64,000 bases of DNA from Paracoccaceae bacterium (GTDB lineage: Bacteria; Pseudomonadota; Alphaproteobacteria; Rhodobacterales; Rhodobacteraceae), in assembly GCA_024236495.1 (NCBI GenBank), contig JACKKJ010000002.1:711001-775000 (forward strand). The letters are read 5' to 3'. A model generated the notes under the pieces. It was not told the origin of the DNA, searched no databases, and saw only the letters and a program-made list of their open reading frames with translations. The translations under genes and the position numbers were made by a program. Each line of letters starts with the position of its first letter. Position 1 is the first letter of the stretch. Shown piece by piece: positions 53,149 through 60,839 of the stretch.

Positions 53149-55167
53149 TCAGACATGGTCCCTCGGTATCCGTTCGTCCCAGGACCGTTCGAACACCGAC
53201 GCACCGTTTTCGGTGACGCGCAGGCTGACCTCGATCCGGAAATGGGTTGCGTCACAGGTCATTCGGCTGGTCGAATGATGGCCGAAGACGCCGTCCTTGC
53301 GGGTGATTTCGACGGTGCAGCCTGTCTCGCAGGCGGCGGAAAGCGGATCGCCGTCGGTGATCCGGTAGCGCGCGAAGGCGTCTGAGGCGACGGTCTGCCC
53401 GATATCCGGCATCCGGTGCGCATAGGTCCAGCGCGGGAACTCCACCACCATCTCTTTGCTCAGCAGGTCGCGCCGGACGCCGCGCCGGACGGTCTTTTCG
53501 GCGGGCAGATCCTCCGACGGTGTCGGCGCCGCCATCTCTGGCGGGTCGAACCGGCGCAGCCGCGCGTCGGCCGGGTCCTCGGGCCGGACCGGCAGCGCAA
53601 GGCGGCTTTCGCCAGTATGGACCGTCACCGTCGCGAGTTCCGGCGACGGCCAGCAGATCGGCCAGTAGGTCGTCGAGATCGACACCGCGATGCGGTGCCC
53701 CGCCGGGAAGGAATGGGCGATGTCGTCGATATCCACCACCGCCTCGTAGACGCGGCCGGGTTCCAGCATCGCCGCCTGTTCGTGGCTGTCGCGGTGGGTC
53801 AGGTTCAGACAGCCCAACGCCACCCGCGTCGATCTTCCGTCCGGCATCACATCGTTCAGCCGGACCGCGACCAGCGCCATGGGCTTGTCCACGCTGAACC
53901 TCAGGTGAAGCTGCGGCGCCCCCAAGATCTCCAGCGTCGCGGGCAACGGGTCGGTCGTGAAGACCAGTGACCCGCCGTCATCCTCGCGCTGGTCGGGCGG
54001 CCAGTCGGCATCCTCGCCATACCGGCCGACCTCGCCCGCGGTTAGCCCGACCCAAAGGGGTGAACAGATCGGGACGGGGGTGCCTTTGGCGGCTGTGCCC
54101 TGCAACCGCCCCCCTGCGTTCAGGAAAAGGTCGCGCCAGTCGATCCGGGACGAGGGCCATTCCGCCTCGCCCACCCAGCGGCCAGCACGTTCGAGGTAGC
54201 AGGTGGAAGGCGGCGCGCTTTGCTGCATCCAGACCCGGTACATGGGTTCGTCCATGATCCCGGTATCGCGCCCCTTCAGCCAGTGATCGCACCAGCGCCT
54301 TACCTCCTGCAACCAGCCGATCGCAGGCTGCACCGCCACGTCGTGCGGAAAGGAATGGGCCCAGGGGCCGATCAGGCCAAGGCGCGGCCCGGACAGCCCC
54401 GACAGAAGGCGCGGCACGCTTTCCGAATAATTGTCGGCCCAGCCGGAAACCGCGTAGACGGGGATCGTGATGGCGCTGAAATCCTCGCAGACGGAGCCGT
54501 GCTTCCAATAGGCATCGCGCCGCTGGTGGGCCAGCCAGGTCAGGATCCAGGGCGTGTTGTGTGCCATCCGCGCGCGCCACATGTCGCGCCAACCCGGGCC
54601 GACGATTTCCGGGTCCGGCGGAAGGTCGTTGTGGGCGAACATGGTCGCCGACCAGTCGGGATTGTCCTTTGACAGACAGCCCCCGATATAGTGGACATCG
54701 GTCGCATAGCGGTCATCAGTCGAACCCACGGTGATGATCGTCTTCAACGCGGGCGGCTGGCGCGCGGCGATCTGAAGGCCGTTGAACCCACCCCAGGAGA
54801 TGCCGTACATCGCGACCTGTCCGTCGCACCAGTCCTGCGCGGCGATCCAGGCGATCGCGTCGCAGCCATCGCGGATCTCCTGTTCGGTATATTCGTCGTC
54901 GATCAGCCCCTGGCTGTCGCCGGTGCCACGGATGTCCAGCCGGATGCAGGCGTAGCCGTGACCCGCCAGCCAGGCATGCATCTTCTGGTCGCGTCCGCGC
55001 GTGCCTTCCCGCTTGCGGTAGGGCAGATATTCCAGGATGACCGGTACCGGCCCGATGTCCCTGGGCCGCCAGAGCTTTGCCGCCAAGCGGGTACCGTCGG
55101 GCAGGGGCACGAAGATGCTTTCGACGATTTCGACCTCGTTCGGGAAATCCTTCCGGATCGCTGCCAT
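53149..55167 (-). CDS. CocE/NonD-family alpha/beta hydrolase (X-Pro dipeptidyl-peptidase S15-like)
   Basis: This 672-residue hydrolase has an N-terminal alpha/beta domain with YLPYRKREGTRGRD, the oxyanion-side Tyr, RLDIRGTGDSQG, and nucleophile Ser124 in YGISWGGFNG, plus a C-terminal jelly-roll (IAHSFPAGHRIAVSIS). Family members cleave esters or Xaa-Pro peptides. There is no signal peptide, so it acts in the cytoplasm, presumably on material brought in by the adjacent importer. The substrate is unknown. Confidence 0.87.
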   Translation of the reverse strand: MAAIRKDFPNEVEIVESIFVPLPDGTRLAAKLWRPRDIGPVPVILEYLPYRKREGTRGRDQKMHAWLAGHGYACIRLDIRGTGDSQGLIDDEYTEQEIRDGCDAIAWIAAQDWCDGQVAMYGISWGGFNGLQIAARQPPALKTIITVGSTDDRYATDVHYIGGCLSKDNPDWSATMFAHNDLPPDPEIVGPGWRDMWRARMAHNTPWILTWLAHQRRDAYWKHGSVCEDFSAITIPVYAVSGWADNYSESVPRLLSGLSGPRLGLIGPWAHSFPHDVAVQPAIGWLQEVRRWCDHWLKGRDTGIMDEPMYRVWMQQSAPPSTCYLERAGRWVGEAEWPSSRIDWRDLFLNAGGRLQGTAAKGTPVPICSPLWVGLTAGEVGRYGEDADWPPDQREDDGGSLVFTTDPLPATLEILGAPQLHLRFSVDKPMALVAVRLNDVMPDGRSTRVALGCLNLTHRDSHEQAAMLEPGRVYEAVVDIDDIAHSFPAGHRIAVSISTTYWPICWPSPELATVTVHTGESRLALPVRPEDPADARLRRFDPPEMAAPTPSEDLPAEKTVRRGVRRDLLSKEMVVEFPRWTYAHRMPDIGQTVASDAFARYRITDGDPLSAACETGCTVEITRKDGVFGHHSTSRMTCDATHFRIEVSLRVTENGASVFERSWDERIPRDHV

Positions 55168-55180
55168 GGTTTCGTCCCCC

Positions 55181-56695
55181 TCAGTTCATCGGTGCGCCGC
55201 CCTCGGCCTTGCGCCGTGCGACATAGGCATCCAGTTCCTCCGCCACCGCGGGGTCGAGTGCCGGTTCCTCGTATTCCGCCAGAAGTGTCTTCCAGACCGT
55301 GTTGGCACGCGCCCGCGCGTCGATGGCCCCGCGTTCGAGCCAGGTTGGATAGTTGTCCCAGTTCGACAGAAGCGGCGCATGAAACGCCGTCTCGTAGCGC
55401 GCCATCGTATGGGCGGTGCCGAAGAAATGCCCGCCCGGTCCCGCCTCGGCGACAGCGTCCAGCGCAAGCGCATCGGGCCCGGTGTCGATCGGGTCGAAAT
55501 AGGCGTCCATCATCATCAGAAGCTCGGCGTCAAGGATCAGCTTCTCGAAACTGGCGGTCAGGCCGCCGTGCAGCCAGCCGGCCCCGTGTTCCAGAAGGTT
55601 CGCGCCCCCCATCAGCGCCCCCCAAAGCGCCATCTGGCTTTCGTAGGCGGCCTGGGCGTCGACCTCGTTCGCGGCGGTGACGTTCGAGGACCGGAAGGGC
55701 ACGCCGACATGCCGGGCAAGCTGCCCTGACGCCTGCGCGGCCTTGACGTATTCCGGCGTCCCGAAGGCCGGGCTGCCCGACCGCATGTCCACGTTCGAGG
55801 TGAAGCCGCCATAAAGCACCGGCGCGCCCGGCCGCACGATCTGCGTCAGGACGATGCCTGCCAATGCCTCGGCGTGCTGCTGGGCCAGCGCACCCGCCAG
55901 CGTCACCGGCGCCATCGCACCCGCGAGCGTGAAGGGTGTGATGGCCAGCGCCTGCCCGTGTTCGGCCATCGCGATCAGCCCCTCGGCCATCGGGATGTCG
56001 AGTTGCAGGGGCGAATTGGTGTTGATCACGCCGACCAGCGCCGGACGGTCGATGAGCCCTTCGGGCGTGGTGCCCAGCGAAATCGCGGCCATTGCGATCC
56101 CGTCCATGGTGCGCGCCCGGCCAAGGGTCTGTCCCTGCCAGGTCTTGTCCAGAAGGCCGATCTGCGCGCGATAGATATCCAGATGCCGGGTGTTTGCGGG
56201 CAGGTCCATCGGCTCGAACGGGCCGCCGCCTTCCTGATGGATGACGTTCAGGACCTGCACCAGCTTCAGGAAATCGCACATCTCGTCAAAGGTCCCGTCG
56301 CGGCGGCCTCGGTCGTTGTCCATCACATAGGCCGGACCCCCGACAGAGGTGTAGACACAATGATCGCCGCCCAGAACGACGTTATGCGAAGGATTGCGGG
56401 CATGAAGCGTGAACGTCGCGGGCACCGTGCGCAGGCGTTCGGCCACAAGGCCGGGGTCAAGGCGCACGGTATCGCCCGAAACCTTGCCGCCGGCGCCGCG
56501 ATACAGCGCGCGCGCGCGGTCGTCCAGAACGCGGATGCCGATCCGCGACAGGATCTCCAGCCCGGCTTCGTGGATCGCGGCGACCTGATCGTCGCCAAGT
56601 ACCCGGACCGGCGCATAGGGGCGGCGACGCTGGCCATAGGCGGGTTGGCCAAAGCCCGCCGCCCGGCCCCCACGCTGGCGCCGCCGGGCGGTCAT
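55181..56695 (-). CDS. MttB-family (trimethylamine methyltransferase-like) protein without pyrrolysine
   Basis: This 504-residue TIM-barrel protein matches the MTTB superfamily found in aerobic Rhodobacteraceae: VLGDDQVAAIHEAGLEILSRIGIRV, YTSVGGPAYVMDNDRGRRDGT, GGGPFEPMDLPANTRHLD, VLYGGFTSNVDMRSGSPAFG, LLEHGAGWLHGGL. The whole frame reads without an in-frame amber, so it is a non-Pyl member. Known non-Pyl relatives demethylate quaternary amines such as glycine betaine onto a corrinoid protein, but no corrinoid protein or activator is encoded here. A poly-Arg N-terminus precedes the fold. It shares an ATGA overlap with the flavoprotein gene. Confidence 0.87.
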   Translation of the reverse strand: MTARRRQRGGRAAGFGQPAYGQRRRPYAPVRVLGDDQVAAIHEAGLEILSRIGIRVLDDRARALYRGAGGKVSGDTVRLDPGLVAERLRTVPATFTLHARNPSHNVVLGGDHCVYTSVGGPAYVMDNDRGRRDGTFDEMCDFLKLVQVLNVIHQEGGGPFEPMDLPANTRHLDIYRAQIGLLDKTWQGQTLGRARTMDGIAMAAISLGTTPEGLIDRPALVGVINTNSPLQLDIPMAEGLIAMAEHGQALAITPFTLAGAMAPVTLAGALAQQHAEALAGIVLTQIVRPGAPVLYGGFTSNVDMRSGSPAFGTPEYVKAAQASGQLARHVGVPFRSSNVTAANEVDAQAAYESQMALWGALMGGANLLEHGAGWLHGGLTASFEKLILDAELLMMMDAYFDPIDTGPDALALDAVAEAGPGGHFFGTAHTMARYETAFHAPLLSNWDNYPTWLERGAIDARARANTVWKTLLAEYEEPALDPAVAEELDAYVARRKAEGGAPMN

Positions 56696-58764
56696 TCGGC
56701 GGCCTCGCGCGGGGCGGCGATGTCGCGCATCGCGTAGGGGGCATCGCGCAGAACCTCGCGCGGCGCCGCCCCGATCTCGCGCGCGGTGCGGTGGCCCTGA
56801 TAGACCGCGTGGGCGATGGCGCCCGGCGCGTTGGCGTCGCCCGTCAGCGCGACCGAGGGAAAGATCCCTTCCGCGACCACCGCGTCATAGAGCGCCGAGC
56901 CGCCCGCCCTCTGACCGACGATCACCAGCGACCGCGCGGCAATCGTGCTCCGTTCGCCCGAGAAGACATGGGCGAGGGTCAGGTTCCGGCCGTCGAAACC
57001 CTCCACGATTTCCAGCGTCCGGCAGGCGATCCCGGCCTTGCGGAACGCCTGATGCACCAGCGGTTGTTCATTGGTCATGACGCCCCAGGATTGGGCCGAC
57101 CCGGCACTGGTCACATAGGTCGTGGCAAGCCCCTCGGCGGCCAGATGTTCGGCGATGGCCGAACCCATGTAGTAATTGTCGAAATCGAAGACCGCGACCG
57201 GCCCTTCGATCCGCACCCCACGCGCAATGTCGTCGGGCGTATAGACGCGCGGCGCGTCGATCGGGCCTGTCGGGATCTCGTTCGGGCCGCACAGGTTCGT
57301 CGTCCACCTTGCGCCGGTCGCGATCACCACATGATCGGCGCCGAAGTCGCGCAGCTCTTCGGCCCCAAGCGCGCTTTCGGAATGCAGCGAGACATTGGGC
57401 ATCCGCCGCAACTGGCCCAGCCGGTATTCCGCCACCCGGAACCACTGGCGCAGGCCCGGCAACCGCGTTTCCCACAAGAGCCGGCCGCCGAAATCGCGCC
57501 CGGCCTCTGCCAGCGTCACCGCGAACCCGCGCCGGGCAAGCGTCAGCGCCGCCTCCAGCCCCGCGGGCCCGCCCCCGACGACAAGCGCCGTGCCCTCGGC
57601 ATCCTTGCGGACGACCTCGGGGTGCCAGCCGCGCCGCCATTCCTCCCCCGCCGTCGGGTTTTGCGTGCACCGTACCCAGACCCCGTCATGCCAGGAAGAG
57701 ATGCAGATGTTGCAGCCGATGCATTCGCGGATGTCTTCGGCCCGTCCTTCTTCGATCTTCCGTGGCAGGAACGGATCTGCGATGGAGGGCCGCGCGCCGC
57801 CGATCAGGTCCAGAACGCCCCTTCGGACCATGGAAACCATCGTGTCGGGCGAGGTGAAGCGGCCGACGCCGACGACGGGCTTGTCGGTGATCTGCCTTAC
57901 AAAATCCACCACCGGTTCGTGGCTGCCCTCGGGCGTGAAGCGCGACGGGGCGCAATCGGTCGCCGAGTAATCCATCTTCACGTCGAAAAGGTCCGGTGCG
58001 TCCTTCAGCAGTCCGATGATCTCATGCGCCTCGGACGGCGCGTTTTCCGAAGCCCGCGCCCGAAGCTCCTGAAGCGACACGCGCAAGGCCACCGCGCAGC
58101 GCCCGCCGGTCGCCTCGCGCACCGCGTCGATCAGTTGCGCCACCAGCCGCACCCGGTTCGTCGCGCTGCCGCCATAGGCATCTGTGCGGTGGTTGTAGTC
58201 GGACAGAAGGAACTGGTAGGGCAGATAGCCCATGCCTGCATAGACATAAAGAATGTCGAACCCCGCCTGTTCGGCCCTTACCGCCGCCTCGGCGTGCCAG
58301 CGGATCAGGTCGCGGATATCGCCCGCGTCCATCACCCTTGGCCGGGCGGAGGACATGAAGCCGACATGCGTTGCCATCCACGGCACACCCGAAGGCGAAA
58401 GCGGGGCGTGCCGCGTCGTGCGGTTCACCGCCGCCGCGCCGCCATGCCAAAGCTCCACCGCGGCAAGCGCGCCGTGGGCATGCACGGCGTCGGTCATCAC
58501 CGCATGGGCGCGGATATCCGCCGCATCCCAAAGCGAGGCGAAGGGAAATGGGCTGTCGTCGGACGATGGATGCACCGAACAGGCCCCTGTCGATACCACA
58601 CCCCAGCCACCCTCGGCCTTGGTGCCCCGGAACGCCGCGCGGACATGGGGGTTGGCATTGGTCATGCCCGATGCGTGGGGAACCTGGAAGAACCGGTTCT
58701 TCGCGGTCTTCGGACCGATCGCGACCGGTTCGAACAGGATGTCGAATCGCGGGTCGCGGGCCAT
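56692..58764 (-). CDS. TMADH/DgcA-like flavin and Fe-S oxidoreductase
   Basis: This 690-residue protein has an Old Yellow Enzyme TIM barrel (1-~345), a 4Fe-4S site C348-x2-C351-x2-C354-x11-C366 and a C-terminal FAD/NAD(P)-like domain (VVGGGPAGLEAALTLARRG). This is the layout of trimethylamine, dimethylamine and dimethylglycine dehydrogenases. The flavin-linking Cys30 of trimethylamine dehydrogenase is Ala31 here (QVPHASGM), and its active-site His172 position reads Met178 (YVYAGMGYLP), so the substrate probably differs. It is the first gene of the island's minus-strand operon. AAAGGAGCGCCG precedes the ATG. Confidence 0.88.
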   Translation of the reverse strand: MARDPRFDILFEPVAIGPKTAKNRFFQVPHASGMTNANPHVRAAFRGTKAEGGWGVVSTGACSVHPSSDDSPFPFASLWDAADIRAHAVMTDAVHAHGALAAVELWHGGAAAVNRTTRHAPLSPSGVPWMATHVGFMSSARPRVMDAGDIRDLIRWHAEAAVRAEQAGFDILYVYAGMGYLPYQFLLSDYNHRTDAYGGSATNRVRLVAQLIDAVREATGGRCAVALRVSLQELRARASENAPSEAHEIIGLLKDAPDLFDVKMDYSATDCAPSRFTPEGSHEPVVDFVRQITDKPVVGVGRFTSPDTMVSMVRRGVLDLIGGARPSIADPFLPRKIEEGRAEDIRECIGCNICISSWHDGVWVRCTQNPTAGEEWRRGWHPEVVRKDAEGTALVVGGGPAGLEAALTLARRGFAVTLAEAGRDFGGRLLWETRLPGLRQWFRVAEYRLGQLRRMPNVSLHSESALGAEELRDFGADHVVIATGARWTTNLCGPNEIPTGPIDAPRVYTPDDIARGVRIEGPVAVFDFDNYYMGSAIAEHLAAEGLATTYVTSAGSAQSWGVMTNEQPLVHQAFRKAGIACRTLEIVEGFDGRNLTLAHVFSGERSTIAARSLVIVGQRAGGSALYDAVVAEGIFPSVALTGDANAPGAIAHAVYQGHRTAREIGAAPREVLRDAPYAMRDIAAPREAAE

Positions 58765-58780
58765 CGGCGCTCCTTTGTTG

Positions 58781-58795
58781 AACTATAGTATAGTT
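58781..58795. promoter_or_regulatory. Palindromic operator candidate upstream of the TMADH-like gene
   Basis: AACTATAGTATAGTT has perfect 7-base arms around a central base. It lies 17 bases upstream of the 58764 start in the divergent gap to the SDR gene. The sharply AT-rich palindrome stands out from the GC-rich surroundings and supplies TATACT-like -10 sequence on the minus strand. Confidence 0.6.
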
Positions 58796-58819
58796 GCGCC
58801 CGGTTTCGCGACCTGTCAA
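58787..58819 (-). promoter_or_regulatory. Possible promoter of the island operon
   Basis: On the minus strand a consensus TTGACA (58814-58819) lies upstream of TATACT (58787-58792), which is inside the palindrome. The 21-base spacer is longer than ideal, so either a shifted -10 or an activator would be needed. Confidence 0.4.
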
Positions 58820-58966
58820 GCGCGATGAAACGGGGCGGAATCTGCGGCACCCCGCGGCGCGATGGCGGGCTGGCAAAGGCGCGGCCCGGGCGATAGCCTT
58901 GGTCCATCGGGGCGCCGATGCCGCAGGCCGGCGCCCGTCTCTTTATCGAATTGCAGGGAGGAATGG

Positions 58967-59665
58967 ATGACCCGGAAAGTCTGTCTTGTCACCGGCGGCG
59001 GCCGGGGTATCGGCGCGGCGGTGGCGCGCGAAATGCATGCACAGGGCTATGCGCTGGCCCTGATGTCGCCCTCCGAAAGCTGTGAGACGCTGGCGGTCGA
59101 ACTGGGCGGAGTGGCGCGTCGCGGCGTCGCACAAAGCGCGGAGGACATCGCGGGGATCGTCGATCTGGCGATGCGGACCTACGGACGGATCGATGCGGTG
59201 CTGAACCACACCGGCCATCCGCCGAAAGGCGACCTGCTAGAGATCACGGACGAAAACTGGGATCTCGCGAACGAAATGATCGTGAAGTCGGTCGTGCGCA
59301 TGGCGCGCCTTGTCACCCCGGTGATGGAGGCGCAGGGCGGCGGTTCCATCGTCAATGTCACGACCTATGCCGCGTTCGAGCCCTCTCCCTGGTTTCCGGC
59401 GTCTTGTGTCTACCGCGCCGGGGTGTCGTCCTTCACCAAGCTCTATGCGGATCGCTACGGCCCGCAGAACATCCGCATGAACTGCCTGATGCCTGGTTTC
59501 ACCGATAGCCTCGACGTCGGGAAATTCGCTGATCTTCCGGCGCTCAGGCGGATCGCGCGGGCGGAGGAGCAGGCAAAGGCCGCAGCCTTCCTGCTGACGG
59601 ATGCCTCAAGCTACATCACCGGCCAAAGCCTTCGCGTCGATGGCGGGCTGACACGGCACGTCTGA
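58967..59665 (+). CDS. Short-chain dehydrogenase/reductase family protein with an altered active site
   Basis: This 232-residue SDR has the cofactor motif TGGGRGIGAAV, NHTG in place of NNAG, NVTTYA near the catalytic Ser position, and a C-terminal ITGQSLRVDGGLTRHV. The usual YxxxK reads YRAGV, so the catalytic Lys is replaced by Val; I recall SDR subfamilies with YRAG or FRAG at this site. The reaction is therefore unclear. GGGAGGAATGG sets the start at 58967; an out-of-frame ATG lies at 58963. It is divergent from the TMADH-like gene. Confidence 0.82.
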   Translation: MTRKVCLVTGGGRGIGAAVAREMHAQGYALALMSPSESCETLAVELGGVARRGVAQSAEDIAGIVDLAMRTYGRIDAVLNHTGHPPKGDLLEITDENWDLANEMIVKSVVRMARLVTPVMEAQGGGSIVNVTTYAAFEPSPWFPASCVYRAGVSSFTKLYADRYGPQNIRMNCLMPGFTDSLDVGKFADLPALRRIARAEEQAKAAAFLLTDASSYITGQSLRVDGGLTRHV

Positions 59666-59745
59666 TCCGTGGCGCAAGGCCGGGTGGCCGTTCGCAACGG
59701 CGCGGGTCAGGTCGGCGCGCCGGCGAACGGCAACGCCGGGCCTGC

Positions 59746-60609
59746 TCAGGCGGAAGGGTCGTCGGACGGCGCGAGGCCAAGTATCTCGCGCGCCTCCGCA
59801 GGGGTCGCGATGGCCCGGCCATGGCGATCGCACAAGTGCGCAACCCGCCGCACCAGCGCGGCGTTCGACGGCGCAAGCGTCGTGCGGTCCAGCCTCACGT
59901 TGTCCTCAAGCCCGGTCCGGGCATGGCCACCCGAAGTGACCGACCATTCGTTCAACACGATCTGGCTCGCGCCGATGCCCGCCGCGCACCAGGGAACGTC
60001 CGCACCGAAAAGCCGTTGTACCGTGCGGATGTAGAAATCGAAGACCTCGCGGTCGGCGGGCATGGCGTTCTTCACGCCCATCACGAATTGCACATAGGGC
60101 GTCGCGGCGATCTGCCCGGCCTGCCACATCCGATGTGCCTGGAGGATATGCGACAGGTCGAAGGCCTCGATCTCGGGCTTGACGCGGTATTCGACCATTT
60201 CGGCAGCCAGCCAGTCGACAAGGTCGGGCGGGTTTTCATAGACGCGGGTGGGAAAGTTGTTGGAGCCGACCGACAGGGACGCCATGTCGGGCCGGAGCCG
60301 CAGCATGCCACCGCGCGCCCTTCCGGCGCCCGAACGCCCGCCGGTCGAGAACTGGATGATCATGCCCGGGCAGTGCCTGCGGAGCCCTTCCTGAAGACGG
60401 GCGAAGCGGTCAGGATCGCTTGTCGGTTTGCCGTCATCGTCGCGCACGTGGCAATGCGCGATGGACGCACCGGCCTCGAACGCCTCGTGGGTGGATTCAA
60501 TCTGTTCGGTCACGGTGATCGGCACCGCCGGATTGTCGGCTTTCGACGGTACCGATCCGGTGATTGCAACGCAGATGATGCAGGGATCCATGAGGGAAGC
60601 GTCGGTCAT
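59746..60609 (-). CDS. BKACE (DUF849) beta-keto acid cleavage enzyme
   Basis: This 287-residue protein has the zinc site HxH (H52, H54 in AHCHVRDDDG) and the third ligand E235 in GGHARTGLEDN, as in 3-keto-5-aminohexanoate cleavage enzyme, whose ligands fall at nearly the same positions. BKACE enzymes condense a beta-keto acid with acetyl-CoA to give acetoacetate and a new CoA ester; one branch acts on dehydrocarnitine. Its partner genes suggest an N-methylated beta-keto acid, by inference. It is convergent with the SDR gene. Confidence 0.88.
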   Translation of the reverse strand: MTDASLMDPCIICVAITGSVPSKADNPAVPITVTEQIESTHEAFEAGASIAHCHVRDDDGKPTSDPDRFARLQEGLRRHCPGMIIQFSTGGRSGAGRARGGMLRLRPDMASLSVGSNNFPTRVYENPPDLVDWLAAEMVEYRVKPEIEAFDLSHILQAHRMWQAGQIAATPYVQFVMGVKNAMPADREVFDFYIRTVQRLFGADVPWCAAGIGASQIVLNEWSVTSGGHARTGLEDNVRLDRTTLAPSNAALVRRVAHLCDRHGRAIATPAEAREILGLAPSDDPSA

Positions 60610-60755
60610 CCGTCACACCTTCGAAGACCATGCCCCGCGCCGCGATCAGCATGGGCCGGCGTGACGATGCTAGAACACAAGCGCCGGGGTATGGAACCGT
60701 ATTTGCGCGACAAGGCGTGAGGGCGCGGTCTGCGCGGCCAGTCGGAGGTGGCGAA

Positions 60756-60799
60756 TTCTTGCCATACCTCTTGCCGACCCGCTGCCGACGCCCCGCCGA
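60756..60799 (+). repeat. 4 x 11-bp tandem repeat, right copy
   Basis: The units read TTCTTGCCATA, CCTCTTGCCGA, CCCGCTGCCGA and CGCCCCGCCGA, matching the consensus of the copy at 45170-45213. It lies 40 bases upstream of lolA and could overlap its promoter; a TATGGC sequence follows at 60803-60808. The two copies frame the 15.5-kb catabolic island in direct orientation. Confidence 0.75.
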
Positions 60800-60839
60800 T
60801 GTTATGGCATTACACTCCGAGAGCGCCTAGATACAGGGG

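Noticed and set aside
59687..59731. 9-bp inverted repeat GCCGTTCGC...GCGAACGGC between convergent SDR and BKACE genes
   Set aside because: The loop is 27 bases and there is no T tract, so I could not support it as a terminator.
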